From: Cocos nucifera
Taxonomy: Eukaryota > Streptophyta > Magnoliopsida > Arecales > Arecaceae
Reading direction: 5' to 3'
DNA: 64,000 nt
Assembly: GCA_006176705.1 (NCBI GenBank)
Contig: QRFJ01000306.1
Location: 62,001-126,000 of the forward strand
Shown here one piece after another: positions 1-12,700 of the stretch; position 1 is the stretch's first letter; each line of letters starts with the position of its first letter. A program made the translations under genes and the position numbers. The notes beneath the pieces are model-generated. The model was not told the DNA's origin. It saw only the letters and a program-made list of their open reading frames with translations, and made no database searches.

Positions 1-3000
1 TCATCAATATAAAGCATGTGCTAGAAGTGAAGAAGAACCTAATACCCCAGGGTTACTTGAAAAGATAGGGGTATGCTTTCTGTTGTCAGCTAAGTAGCGG
101 GTGCTTGAGGATCTTCAAGGATGTATTGATGGTGATGAAAGGAAGAAAATTGAGCAACAATCTATACAGGATGGAGAGCTCAATAATTATCAATAGTGTG
201 GAGGTGTCTATAGCAGCATAGTAGGAGTAGCTAACCTACAAGCTATGATACTATCGTATGGATCACTTAAGTGATCGGAAGCTCATAGAGTTGAGTAGGA
301 AAGATTTGATTCTAGCACTGAAAAAAGAAGAAGATGATCAATGTGAGCCTTATATCTATGACAAACAGCATAGAGTTATATTTATCAGTAGTAGCAAGCG
401 GAGTGAAGCTATTTTGAAGCTAGTTCACTCAGACATATGGGGACCATCACCTATTGCATCTCGAGGTAGAGCAAGATACTTTATCACCTTCGTAGATGAT
501 TTCTTCAGAAAGGTATGGATTTATTTGATTAGAAAAAAGTCAGATATTTTGGCCTGATTTAATGTCTGAAGAGTTGAGGTAGAGAAGGAGACATGATAGC
601 CAGTGAAGTATTTGAGGTCTGATAATAAAGAGGAATACACTTGCTTGGAGTTTAGAAAATATTATGAAAAAAATGATATTAAATGCCATTACATAGTGAA
701 GATGACCTCTCAGCAAAATGGTGTCATACAGAAGATGAACCGAACATTGACAAAGAAGGCCAGGAGCTTGAGGCTGTAGGCATCACTGCCCAAGTCCTTT
801 TGGGGTGATGCTCTTACTTATACTTGTTTCCTGATTTATAGGTCTCCTCATAGAAAACTGAGTGGGGGACTTCCAAAGGCTGTCTGAAGTAGAAAGAAGG
901 TGGAGCTTGGCTATCTGAAGATGTTCGACTGTTCTGCATATGCTTTAATAGAAGAAGCCGATAGGAGCAAGTTAGACCCAAAGTCATAGAAGATGATATT
1001 CATCAATTTTTTACAAGATATGAAAGATTACTTGCTATGAAATTTACATTCTCAAAGGTATGTCATCAGTTGGAATATAATATTTGATGAGAAGAGCATC
1101 GTGATGAAGTCGGATAGTGTAGTTAAAGTTGTGAAGACAACAAAAGGCAGCATTGAACAGCTCTCGGATATAGGTGATTTTCCTTCAGCATCAACCTTGG
1201 GTTGTGTTCATTTGAGGTGGAGTTGGGTGGGCATGGTGATACACCTATGAAGGACTAGCAAGGAGAGTGATCTATCCTAGAGGAGGTGCAGAGGCAGCTA
1301 CATACAGTAGACTTGCAGGATACCGCAAGAGGAGTGGCACTGCGTAAGTCAAAATATACTATTCATAAATCGGTGCGATATGACATTGATAAGACCATCT
1401 TCTATGCTTTCATCACTACCAATAGAGATTCAGAGAGCTTTGATTAGGTCATAGAGAGTCCAGATCAGGAGTTATGGATGCAGAACATGATGGCGAAGAT
1501 GGAGTCTCTCAGAAAGAACTGGACATGGTAGTTGATGGATTTGTTAGATGATGCTCGATCCATTGGCTTTAAATGAATTTTCATCAGAAAGGAAGCATCT
1601 TTAGAGCAAGGTGAAGTGAGGTACAAGACTAGGCTGGTAGCTAAAGGGTACTCACAAAGAGAAGATATTATCTATGCAGAAGTCTTCTCTCTAGTTGATA
1701 TATATCCATCAGGATGCTGTTAAGCATAGTTGCTGCTCTGGATTTAGAGTTGGAGCAAATGAATATCGAGATAGCATTTCTTAATGAAAATTTAGAGAAG
1801 AATATATACATGAAATAGCTATAAGGCTTTAAGGAGCCTGAGCTAGAGAAAAAGATCTGTTTGCTGAAAAAATCATTGAATGGATTTAAGTAGTCTCCGA
1901 GATAGTGGTACAAGTGCTTTGATACTTATGTGAGAAGTATTAATCTTTTCAGGTGTGATCATGACCCTTGTATATATATGAGATTTCTAGAGTATGGATC
2001 TTGGATATCTTACTCTTGTATGTAGATGACATATTGATAGCATGTAACAGTAAGAAAATTATGTCGGAGTTGAAAGAAGCTTTATCTGAAATTTAAGATA
2101 AAGGACTTAGGGCCTGCAAAGTAAACCTAGGTATGGAGATTATCAGAGATAGAACCAAGGGACTGCTGCATCTATCTCAGAGAGGATACGTAAGAAATTC
2201 TTAAAGAGGTTTGGAATAAAGAATGCTAAATCGGCAGAGCTACCACTTGGTGGGCATATCAGACTCTCTAAGACTATATTACCACAATTGAGATGAAGGT
2301 TTAGGAGATGGAAAAGATTCCATATACTTCTGATGTGAGGAGCATTATGTACTCTATATTATGTTGTGGATCAAACTTAGCACATGCAACGATTTAGGTG
2401 AGTATGTTTATGGCTTATCCTGGCATAGAGCACTAGAGAGCACTGAAGGGTATCTTCAGATATTTGGCTGGGATTTGGTTAAGATTGGCATATGCTATGA
2501 TCGGTGAGAAGGTGCTAAAGAACATCCTAACATATCCAAAGAGGCTCGAGGGTTGATAAAGGGGTTTATAGATGTAGATTTTGGTGGAGATATGGATCGG
2601 CATTTGATGATAGATTTTGTGTTTAGTCTATATGGAGGTCCAATCTTATGAAATTCTTGTTTATAGCCTATTACGGCCCTATCTACTACCAAAGTGGAGT
2701 ACATCGGCATCACTAAGGCAACAAAGGAAGCCCTATGGCTGAAGGGCTTGGTGCTGGAGATGGACTTTCCACAGGATCCAGTTAGGATGCATTATGATAA
2801 TTAGAGTGCTTTGTTGCTCGTGCAGAACTCCGTTTATCATACAAGGATCAAGCACATTGATATCAGGTTCCATCTAATCAGATAGCTAGTGGAGGATGGT
2901 GAAGTGGAGCTAGTGAAGATTTATATCAAGGAAAAACCAGCTGATGTGCTCATAAAGATACTTCTATGGAATAGCTTTCATAATTGTATGGTACTGATGG

Positions 3001-3090
3001 GGCTAATGAATAGATCTGAGTTCATAAGAACTTGGGAGCACCTAGGTAGAGATTATGAGCTCAGGTATGGTGCTCTCAAGCCTTAAAAAT
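1..3090 (+). pseudogene. decayed Ty1/Copia pol (integrase, RT, RNase H)
   Basis: Reading all three plus frames gives a recognisable Copia polyprotein in the usual order. It starts with a GAG-pre-integrase/integrase piece near 258-557 (residues KQHRV and LVHSDIWGP, then FVDDF). Reverse transcriptase follows at about 1,540-2,110 (a QMNIEIAFLNENLEK-like stretch; YVDD core at 2,019-2,030), then RNase H at about 2,490-3,086 (TTKVEYIGITKATKEALW, KHIDIRFH). Many stops and frameshifts separate the blocks, so it is not functional. The 5' part lies outside the window, and I found no matching LTR pair here. It belongs to a different Copia lineage from the two Copia elements further right. Confidence 0.85.
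258..557 (+). pseudogene. Copia integrase fragment (longest open piece of the 5' element)
   Basis: This 99-codon open stretch carries the GAG-pre-integrase end and the start of the integrase core: KQHRV, then a conserved LVHSDIWGP motif, then ITFVDDF. It ends at a stop where intact elements continue, so it is a fragment of the decayed polyprotein and not a gene of its own. Confidence 0.75.
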
Positions 3091-3466
3091 TGGTGGAAAG
3101 AGACCAAGAAGTGAATGGAACCAATAAGGAATAGGTATCCGGTGTGTTTTGGAGGGAGACATTTATGGCATATCTAAAGGCGAGATCGATGATGGTAAGT
3201 TTTGGAGGGCCTTTTGGAAGGTTCGTTGAAGCTTGCGGTTGGTGGAGGTAGAGTTTCAATAGAGCGACGATAAGGTTTTAGAGAAGGAGATGTGAAATCT
3301 CTCTCTAGGAATGTCGGAGTCTTTCTATCTAAAACCATTTGGGGATCATGCATCTAATTTCATATAATAGTATCCGATCACACCAGAATGTGAGTTTCAC
3401 CCATTACATCAATAATTCTTATTTAAAGAGTTATGTTTGGTGAATGTTAGATAAAATTGAAAAATG
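3091..3466. other. non-coding stretch between Copia remnant and CACTA element
   Basis: There is no gene. It is probably untranslated sequence or LTR of the Copia remnant to its left, but there is no second LTR in the window to compare with. The last three bases, ATG at 3,464-3,466, are the left target-site duplication of the CACTA element. Confidence 0.5.
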
Positions 3467-3480
3467 CACTACTATAGAAC
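3467..3480 (+). repeat. CACTA left terminal inverted repeat
   Basis: CACTACTATAGAAC, preceded by target duplication ATG. It pairs with the right terminus at 16,528-16,541. Confidence 0.88.
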
Positions 3481-3900
3481 TGGGCTATGGCAGCGGTTCA
3501 CAACCACTGCCATATCCTAAAAAATCACTGCCAAAATCTACACAAGCAGTTCAACCACTGCCATATCCCAAAAAATCACTGCCAAAATCTACACAAGCAG
3601 TTCGATAACTGTTGCCACTATGACCATTGCTGTAGGTCTATGACAGCGATTTTTGTAGCGGTTATGGTAACCGTTGTCATATATAGCCTATGATATTGGT
3701 TCAAAGAACCATTACTATAGACCACCTATGGCAGCGATTATAAAATCGCTACTATATCATATACGATAGTGGCTCTATAATTGCTGCCATAGATGAGGTT
3801 ACAGAACTACTACCATAGATCTAATACAGCGATTAGCACGTGATCAATGATAGTGGTTGGCATGCCTGTGACAGCGATTTTGCAACCACTATCATAGATT
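3481..3900. repeat. CACTA left subterminal repeat block
   Basis: The block holds many copies, in both orientations, of a short motif near TATGGCAGCGGTT and its complement AACCACTGCCATA, spaced by a few bases so that neighbouring copies form small hairpins. In this superfamily, subterminal repeats of this kind bind the element's own DNA-binding protein. Short ORFs here, such as the His/Cys-rich one at 3,487-3,693, are a by-product of the repeat. Confidence 0.8.
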
Positions 3901-4150
3901 TTGAATAATAAAAATATATATTTTTTAATTTTTATTTTTTACTTGATAAATATAATTCAATATATAACACAAAAAAATATAATAAATATAATAATATTTC
4001 TAAAATGCTTAAATTTTATTATCGAATAAAATTTATTATAATATTTTTTAAAAAATATATTCAAAGTCTCCTAAATCTACATCTAAGTCATGGTCATCAG
4101 AAGAAGATGGAGTGCGAGCTGGAGGAGCTAGAGCTGGAGCTGGAGGGATT
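3895..4150. repeat. internal direct repeat of the CACTA element, copy 1
   Basis: This block runs from GATTTTGAATAAT through an AT-rich stretch to the ACATCTAAGTCAT..GGAGGAGCT segment. It recurs in the same orientation at about 5,980-6,195 with scattered substitutions. It covers the 3' end of the minus-strand transposase-type gene. Confidence 0.75.
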
Positions 4151-5830
4151 GAAGATGGAACGTCGGCCAACATGTCCTCAAGGCTCATGAAGTCAGCTCC
4201 AAAATGCATGCTGAGCCTCGTCACCATAGCGGTTATGAGGTCCTATAGCTGAGCAGCCTGCTTTCTAGCTTGATCTGCCTACATCCTAGCCTGAGCTGCC
4301 TGCGCCAATGCCACCTCAAGCTGCTCCCGACTGACGATATCAGAAGCATTGAAGAGACACTCACCTCAGATTAGTAGCTAATCGACATATGTCCGGACCT
4401 GCATCGGATTCTTTCAGAGTGCTCAGGCCCCAAGACCTGAGATAGATGGACATGAGGGCTAGAGGTGTCTGGGCCCTCGCTCGCAAGAGCATCTAACTAC
4501 TCACGAGCGCGTCTAATTGCTTTTATAATTATAAAATTAAATAAAATATCATAAAAAATGCTATAATACTAATCACACTAATATATTAAATACTTATAAA
4601 TTTTTTTTCGATCGTGACATTCATCGGTCTGATCTTCTTGTCCGTACGACTGGATCGAAAGATCTCGCTATGACTGAGCATCATCTCATCTCTCATCAGC
4701 TATAACAATGTATAAGTTTATTAGAAACATACAAAAAAAGTATTAATTTAATTTATCTAGTAAGATTCAAAATTTATTATCTCTCTATGCACATGACTGG
4801 CCATAAATTAATGACCAAGAGTATGCGTATACTCCTGAGCTGTCTGGTTCTTCCAATTATGATGAAAGGCAGTCTAAAAAGTATTTAAATAAATAATAAG
4901 TATTTAAAAATATTTAAATATAAATTTAAGTGTATTAAAAATTTAAATGCTAGAAATTAAACCTCAAACTCCTAGCTCCTCCAATGCCTAACTGTCTCCT
5001 CCCATTGACTCAGGGAACAGTTCTGTATCTAAGAAACAAGCTCCTTCGAAGTATCTCATCGATGTTCAAGCCATCTTCTATGAAGCTTGACTTTGTAGCT
5101 CTGGTACAACTCTTCAATCTTCTTCAATCGGATATCTCGAGCCCTCTCATGATCTTTAAAATCATACCTCCTCTGCACAAAATTATCAAAAATCAGTTAC
5201 AAAATTATTCTAATCAAACATAGTGTAAACATATCGAATACATAAATATAATTAAACTACACTTACACATATCTCATCCCACATCCAATCCCTGACATCA
5301 GCATCCATTAATTGCCAGTCTATGGATAGTACTAGATTGATATTGGACCGTCTCACAAGCATTCTAAAAATGAAATGCATCTCCCATGCGGTCTTCCTTA
5401 CTGGCCTCCCCTCCATATCGTACTGCACCATCACCTGATGCTGGTGGTTCCATACATGTGGCATACATATGGGATTGTGAAATATCTTACTAAATGATGC
5501 ACCTGCAATGAAAATACATTATGCAATTATATAAGAGTATACAATAACTATATAAATAAATAAATAAATGATATAATAAAAATGTACACTCACTGGCCAT
5601 GGTATCGTATGATGTAGATACTAGTGGAGACTCATTGATGGGTGGAGCTTATGTCGGAGATGTGGCTGACGTTGGAGGCTTAGATGTTGGTGGAGGAGTA
5701 GATGTCGGTGGTTCCTAGGCAGTCGATGAGGTGGATGGAGTATGCTCTACCTGCGACTCAGATACAGAGCTCCGCGTAGCCCACCAAGAGGTAGGGGTGA
5801 AAGCTAGATGGCATTTCGGTGCCATTGTGA
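4100..5830 (-). pseudogene. Ptta/En/Spm plant transposase-type gene of the CACTA element, decayed
   Basis: Read on the minus strand from an ATG near 5,823 (MAPKCHL, then a Pro/Ser/Thr-rich leader), the region gives a piece with YDMEGRPVRKTAWEMHF and, after a gap, DWMWDEI (5,464-5,252). This resembles the GRP..(N)..F..VR..(W)..KD.LW pattern of the plant transposase family Ptta/En/Spm (Transposase_24). Further down, an Ala/Gln-rich coiled coil, EQLEVALAQAAQAR then ADQARKQAAQ (about 4,340-4,250), matches the C-terminus of that family. In-frame stops occur in the leader, the middle and the coiled coil. It probably had introns. It is a dead gene, and the main transposase (TNP2 type) was not recognised anywhere in the element. 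Confidence 0.65.
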
Positions 5831-5979
5831 CCTGCAACGTTAATGAACATCAATCAATATAATATGTTGAACAATAATATTAATAGAGCATCAATAAATA
5901 GACTCTAACTAACTGAAGTCTATTTAAATCTTACCACACTCTTACATCATGCTCTGTTGATAGGAAAGGTCATACGGGT

Positions 5980-6300
5980 ATGCGATAGATTTTGAATAAT
6001 TAAAAAAATATAAATTTTTAATTTTATTTTTTTATTCTAATAAATATAATTAAATATATATAACATAAAAAAATATTATAAATATAAGAATATTATAATA
6101 TTTTTTTAAAAAAATATATCAAAAGTTTACTAAATCTACATCTAAGTCATCATCACTGGAAGGAGATGTAGCACGAGTTGGAGGAGCTGGAGCTCAGATG
6201 TCAGTGGAGTAGATGCTAGTGGTCCTTGAGCAGTTGATGCAAAGATGGATGGAGTATGCTCTACCTAGGACTCAGATGCAGAGCTCTGCATAGATCGAAA
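5980..6300. repeat. internal direct repeat of the CACTA element, copy 2
   Basis: Positions 5,980-6,195 repeat 3,895-4,150. Positions 6,205-6,290 repeat the Ser/Thr-rich leader of the minus-strand gene near 5,715-5,785 (shared GGATGGAGTATGCTCTACCT). The copy joins pieces from the two ends of the gene, so it looks like a duplication followed by deletion of the middle. Confidence 0.7.
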
Positions 6301-6787
6301 TGTCTGATACGCGGTGCAACTCTGCTTGGAGGATAAAAAAATCTTCTGTATCAAGTACTGTAATTTATCGGATATCTACGATAAGCTTAACCTATGCATG
6401 TAGACATATCAAAAAGAATAATAATCTAGATTAACCAACATAAACTTTTACAAATCTTAACATTAATTTTTAATACAATATTTTTTAGATACTGCTTATT
6501 TTTCCTACTAGATACGTGCTTTGGTAAGCAGCATTGCTAATAATGTTGCTTACCAATGCACATATCTAGTAGAAAAAATAAGTAGTATTTAAAAAATATT
6601 GTATTAAAAATCAATATTAAGATTTGTAAAAGTTTATTTTTATTAATTTAGATGATTATTCTTTCTGATATGTTTACATGAATAGGTTGAGCTCGTCGTA
6701 GACATCTGATAAATTACAGTACATGACACAAAGGGTTTTCTCTCCCTCAAAATGGAGTTGTACTGCATACCAAGCATTTTGGTCCAT
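6294..6787. repeat. large imperfect palindrome inside the CACTA element
   Basis: Left arm 6,294-6,540 and right arm 6,547-6,787 are inverted copies of one another around a 6-bp centre. The match is closest near the axis (GCTTATTTTTCCTACTAGAT against ATCTAGTAGAAAAAATAAGT) and continues outward to GATCGAAATG..GCAACTC against its diverged complement. Beyond the right arm the sequence continues as a direct copy of 5,805-5,860. Confidence 0.8.
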
Positions 6788-6839
6788 GCGAGATGGCATT
6801 TTGGTGCCATCATGATCTACAATATTAATAAACATTAAT

Positions 6840-7200
6840 CCATATAACATTAATGAATATTAACTCAGCTCACGACCGTCGACATGGTCCAGAATCCACT
6901 GGCATGGTGTAGGACCATCCATGGTCGCTATCACAGCATGACCCAGGACCGTCCACGGCTGTCTATATGACACGATCCAAGGCTACCAGCATGGCCCAAC
7001 CCAGAACCAATTGGTAGGAGTTCTCTTATCCACTGGTACGACCTACGATCGATGGATAATTATAATATTTATAATAAATATTTATAATATTTATAATAAA
7101 TATTTATAATATTTATTATAAATATTTAAATATTATTATAAATATTATAAATGATTAATAAGTATTATTATAAAATTTTAAAAAATAAAATCATATCTAT
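6840..7200. repeat. low-order repeats and AT-rich tract in the CACTA element
   Basis: 6,850-7,050 holds loose repeats of a GACCGTCCACGGC/CATGGTC theme. 7,040-7,165 is a nearly pure TATTTATAATATTTATAATA tract. No gene is present. Confidence 0.6.
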
Positions 7201-7214
7201 GGCTATGAAGAAGG

Positions 7215-7880
7215 AATCACACCGAGCTCCAAGGATCACCAGCAACAATGCTAGAGGGAGATGGTAGTGCTAGAGATAGCCTACGAGAGAGACATAAGAT
7301 AGTGAGATACAGAGAGATAGAGGAGAGAAAGAGAAAAAAAAAGAGAGAGAAAAAAAGAGGAAAGAGAGAGAAAGATCTAAAGAGAGAAGAGAGAGAGAAA
7401 GTAGGAAGGGGGTGGGTCAGGCTGAGGAAAGAGAGGAGAGAAAGAGTAGGGAGGGGGTGGGTCGGGCCGAGGGAAGAGACGAGAGAAAGAGAGAGTAGGG
7501 AGGGGTTGGGGCTGGTGGCTGGGTTGGCCAAGGAAGAAGGGGGAGGCAACGGAGATGGCGGAGCTGGCAGAAGAGCTGGTCGGGAAAGGAGGGGTTGGTG
7601 GTAGGGTCGGTGGCTTGGTCGGCTAGGGAAGAAGGGGCAGTCGGAGGAGGTGGCGGAGCCGACGGACAAGCCGATCGAGGAAGAAGGAGGAGGAGAGGAA
7701 GGCGGTGGGGCCGACAGTCGGGGAAGAAAGACAAGACAAGGTTGGAGGCGCGCTGCACGAGGAAGAAAAAGGAGGTGGGGGAGGAGGCGGCATCGGTCGC
7801 AAAAGAAAATGGAGGCGAGATGCCTCACTAGCGGTGGAGAGGTGGGAGAGAGAGAGAAATCGCTCGACGAAAATAAATTT
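7215..7880. other. purine-rich tract, likely CT-rich leader of the minus-strand CACTA gene
   Basis: The plus strand is almost all A and G, so the minus strand is a CT-rich run. The long overlapping ORFs on both strands (for instance a 203-codon minus ORF of Pro, Ser and Leu) follow from this composition and match no family I know. Its place, between a subterminal repeat block and the decayed minus-strand gene, suits a 5' untranslated leader. That role is inferred. Confidence 0.45.
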
Positions 7881-7909
7881 GGAAGAGAAATTTAGAGAAA
7901 AATAATCTA

Positions 7910-8135
7910 ATCTATGGTAACGATTTTCAAACTGCTGCCATAGATCTACGACAGTGGTTATAGAAAAGTGCTATCATATCTCTATGGTAGCGGTTAAAAA
8001 ATCGCTATCATAGATCTATGGCAATCGCTGTCATAGGTCTATGGCAGCAATTTTTAGTAATCGCTATCATACATTGGTAATCAATTTTTTTTATTTTTTT
8101 TAAATATTATATAATTTTAAAATTTAATATCCATC
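7910..8135. repeat. internal subterminal-type repeat block plus AT-rich junction
   Basis: 7,910-8,075 carries the same TATGGCAGCGGTT-type motifs as the ends of the element. The AT-rich sequence that follows (8,085-8,135, with AAATATTATATAATTTTAAA) is the inverse complement of 16,010-16,055. The block is thus an inverted copy of the right subterminal region and lies on the other side of the nested Copia. Confidence 0.75.
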
Positions 8136-8396
8136 TTCATCATTTATTATTTAAATAATTATCCTTTGATTATTATAAAAAAATCATCTCGATTCGATAG
8201 CCCTAGCTTCATCAATCAGTAAAATTTGATTTCGACGATCACGAACAATGGTACAATGATCTGATAGATGGAGATAACTGATGGATCCAAAAATCTACAA
8301 TGATGATCTTGATGATATTTGTATCACACTATTAAAGTTTTACTTTAATCAGATATCATTATCATGATCAATTTAGTATAGAATAATTTTGGCCAT
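8136..8396. other. unassigned sequence left of the truncated Copia LTR
   Basis: No gene is present, and no match to the 3' LTR further right. It ends at the abrupt start of LTR homology, near the motif GAGACATAAA at about 8,400. It is probably CACTA interior next to a deletion breakpoint. Confidence 0.4.
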
Positions 8397-9013
8397 TAAA
8401 AGAGACATAAACTGTTGTATCCTGGTGAGAGAAAAAGAAGGGAGAAGAAAGTGTTCTTCTCTAGAATTTTTTCTTGATCCCTTCCTTCTTCTTTTATGAG
8501 ATTTTGAGAGGTGAATCCCTTCACAAATCTCCTTCTTCTTTTGAATATTGGAGGATCCAAGATTTGAAGAAAAAAGCTTCAAATTAGCCATCGAAGAAGG
8601 ATCAGCACCGTACTAGTATACTATACTGATTTTCTATTATCGAACTTCAGATCTATGATCGAGATCTTGTGTGGATAATCTGTAGAGGTTGGACATATGT
8701 GCAGCTAGGAGCGACGATCTCAGCCTTGGATTAACAAGTTTAGGAATCCAACTTGCAAAGATAAAGGTGATACGATCTTTTTTTCTATCTAGATATGATC
8801 TAGCATAGTTCTGATGTTGATATGATCAACATCAATCTTTCTTATCTTTGAATTTTTGATTTAATAGCATGCTTAAATTATGTGATAAGATCCTAGATCT
8901 AGGGTTCTTTCATGTATTATTTATGAATTAATATGATTAGTTCATCTCTTCTGCTGCATGTTTTTGAGAAAGCTTCAAAATTTGATCATGAAACTCTAGA
9001 TCTATTTCCTTCA
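8397..9013 (+). repeat. Copia-1 5' LTR, truncated
   Basis: Starting at GAGACATAAACTGTTG this matches 15,387-16,003 closely, through GTGAGAGAAAAAGAAGGG, GAGGATCCAAGATTTGAAG and the end CTTCA. Upstream of 8,397 the match stops abruptly although the 3' LTR continues for about 1.9 kb. Confidence 0.85.
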
Positions 9014-9015
9014 AT

Positions 9016-9029
9016 TGGTATCGGAGCAT
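9016..9029 (+). other. Copia-1 primer-binding site
   Basis: TGGTATCGGAGCAT lies two bases after the LTR end. It is close to the initiator tRNA-Met complement TGGTATCAGAGC used by many plant Copia elements; one base in the core differs. Confidence 0.75.
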
Positions 9030-9777
9030 AGGTTCTTTATTACATAATTTTTTTATATATTTAGATTAATGATTTAGATTATATCTAAATTATAATCTAT
9101 TATTTAAATCTAAAATAAAAAAATAGATCATACGAACTAATTTATAAGGCTGTCCTACTGTAAGGTTTATCCTTTATAGAATAAAGGTTGTCCTAATTTG
9201 TGTAGATCTAATGCAAGTTATAAATTTATTAGATATGATCTAGATTAATTTTTGATTTGTTAGATTTAAAAGTATTTAAATCTAAAAATATATACTTTAG
9301 ATTGCACAAACTGATCTTTTAAGGTTGTCCTGCTGTAAGGTTTATCTCTTATCGTGAAAAGGTTGTTCTAGATGTACTGATCTAAAATCCTAATTATAAA
9401 ATTTTAAATTATATGTAAAAAATTTTATAATTTGATTAAAAATTTTTTAATCTAATTTTTATCATTATAAATATATTAGATTTAATTTAAGGTGATTTAT
9501 GATAGATTAGTATTAAAATTATTTCAATCTTGAATTACATGAATATATTTAGATTAGATCTAAAGTAGATTCATGTTTTAATTATTTGCATATTAATTAT
9601 GAATCAAACATGCAACTAGTTGGTAGAGCCATATTATAAAAATATTTTATAAATGTGAAAATTATTTTTGAAATGCCGAACCCCAACCCTCAATCCAAAA
9701 CTTAATTAAAAATTAAGAGTTGTTTGTTTAGGATCTAAGATTATGAATTAAAGATCCTAAGAAATAAATCATAACCA

Positions 9778-12700
9778 TGGTGCCTTGTATTATGCTGGCA
9801 GCTATGAGCGATGAGTTCAGTCGTAGGTTCGAGATAGCTCATCCAAAAGATATGGTTTAAATGTTGAACGAGTCTTTTGGCACACCCGATGATGTTGAGA
9901 GGCATAAGACCAATTATGCCATTTTCAACACTAGGATGAAGGATGGAGCTTCGATCACTGATCATGTACTGTACATGATCGAGATGATGGATCATTTGAG
10001 CAAACTCAGCTTTTTGTTGCACGAGCAGCTAGAAAAAGATGCAATTCTGAACTTGCTATCCAAGTCTTATTTTTCTTTTCTTACTCATTATGGAATGACA
10101 AAGTCTCAAGTTAACTACCATAGGTTATTGGGGTTACTTTAGAACTTTGAGAAGGATCATCAGCTCCATAAAGAGTCGGTGAACTTAGTAGGAGGTTCAT
10201 CTTCTTGTTCTCGATCCTTTAAGAAGGAAAAGAAGAATAAGAAGAAAAGGTCCAAACATGTACAAGTTTAGATTGGGATATCTATGCAGGACCAGACCAA
10301 GAAGCCAAAGCCTGATAATAGTCAAGTGGAGTGCTTCTTCTACAAGAAATGGAGGCACTGGAAGAGAAATTGTCCTCAGTACATTACCTTTCTGGATCCA
10401 AACAAGTTGAGAAAGAAGCAAGCTATTGCTGGGTAAGGTATTTATATGATAACTTCTTGTAATTTTTCTATTTATGATATAACTGATTGGGTATTGGATA
10501 TCGATAGCGCTTACTACATTTGTAATTTATTGCAGAAATTATAGGTTAGTAGGAGATTCGAGCAAGGTGAGTGGTTTCTGAATGTTAGAGATGGAAGATC
10601 AGTTCCAATTCTAGCATTAAAAATCTTAAAACTTGTATTTGGATCTCATATCATTATTCTTAGTGATTGTCACTTTTGTCCTAGTTTTTTTTTGAATATC
10701 TCTATAGGTCTTTTGGCCAAAAATAATTATGAGATTTCAATAAAGAAAAAAATTTATACTACCATTTTGAATGGTATTACCATATTTTTTGGACATCTGA
10801 ACAATGTGATATACATGTTATCACAATCTGTTAATATAGTCTACTCCACTGGCAAGCATCCTAGATTAGATAATGTATCTAATATCTATTTATGGCACTG
10901 TAGTCTAAGTCACAATAACAAGAATAGGATAAACAAGTTGACTCAAAAGGAAATTCTCGAAGTTAGTGATTGTGAATCACTTTCAACCTATGAGTCTTAT
11001 GTTCAAAGAAAATGATCAAATCATCTTTTATTGAAAAAGATGAGAGTGCCACTGAGCTCTTAGGTCTAGTATATACTGATATATGTAGACCTATAAGCAC
11101 AAATGCTAGAGGTGGATATTTCTACTTCATTATTTTTACAGATGATCTATCCAGGTATGGATATGTCTCTCTAATAAAACATAAGTCAGATTCATTTGAA
11201 ATGTTCAAACGATTCTAAAATAAAGTAGAAAAATAAACTGAAAAGAGTTTTAAAATTCTTTGATCTAACCGAGGAGGTGAATACCTTTCTAATGAGTTTC
11301 TCACATATCTAGAAGAGAATGAAATTCTCTCCCAATGGACTCCTGCAGGGATACCATAGCATCATGGTACGTCTGAAAGAAAAAATTAAACTCTATTAGA
11401 CATGATCCGATCCATGATGAGTTTTGCTAGCTTGTCGATATCCTTCTAGGGATATGAACTCGAATCAGCTTGCTATGTATTAAATAGGATTCTAAGTCTG
11501 TAATTAAAACTTCATATGAGATATGAATATGACATAAGCCAGTACTTTCACATCTGGTTAATCATAGATAAACTTGGACCTAGGTCTGATAAGTGCACAT
11601 TCATAGAGTACCTCAAAGAAACTAAAGGATATATTTTCTACCATGCTAATGAACAAAAGATGTTCATTAGTCTTAAGACAATCTTTTTGAATAAAAATTT
11701 TCTTAGTGAAGAAACTGTTGCCTCTAATGTTGAACTTGAGGATGTTCAATTGGTAGAAAAGCCAATACTAGTAGCTGAACCTGAACCAGATTTGATCAGA
11801 ATAAATTTGGAGCCTAGTGTGCTTGCGCTATTAAGACAATCTAGTAGAGTACCACATCAGCTGGATAGATACTATGATTTCTTAGTCTGGAATGTTGATC
11901 TTATCAAACTTGATGAGAATGATGAGGATCCGATTACTTATATGGATGCAATGCAGAGACTTGATTTTGATAAATAGCTTGAAGTCATGAAATTCGAGAT
12001 GGAGTTCATAAAGATCAACGATGTGTAGACATTAATTGACCAACCCGAAGGGTTTAAACTCATTGGATGTTAATGGGTCTTGAAGAGGAAGAGATGCACA
12101 AATAGAAAGGTAGAGATCTATAAAGTTCGTCTGATTACCAAGGAGTATCATCAATGTTATAGTATTGACTATGACGAGACGTTCTTTTCTGTGACAATGC
12201 TCAAATTTATTCGAATAATGCTTGCAATAACTGTCCATCTGAACTATAAGATCTGGCAGATGAATGTGAAGACAGCTTTTTTGAATGGATAGCTGATCGA
12301 AGAGGTGTATATCATACAACCCAAGGGGTTCACATCTATAGATGAGTCCGAGGTGTGCATGCTTCAAAAATCTATTTATGAATTGAAGCAAGCATCTCAG
12401 AGTTGGAGTATACATTTTGATAATGTGATCAAAATATATGGCTTCATTCAGAACGAAGATGGGCCTTGCATTTATAAATGGATAAATGGTTTGGCAGTGG
12501 TATTTCTTATCTTGTACATGGATGACATTCTCTTAATCGAGAATGACAACTCTGCACTGTAAAGAATAAAAATTTGGTTGTCATCTCAGTTCTTCATAAA
12601 GGACTTGGATAAAGCATCCTACATCCTAAGGATGAAGATCTATAGGAATATATCTAAGAGAATGCTTGAATTATTCCAGTCCACGTACATAGAAACTATA

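Noticed and set aside
7217..7895. Overlapping long ORFs on both strands (up to 203 codons) as a gene
   Set aside because: One strand is nearly pure purine, so stops are rare in every frame. The peptides are low-complexity Pro/Ser/Leu or Arg/Glu/Gly and match no family. Better explained as a CT-rich leader.
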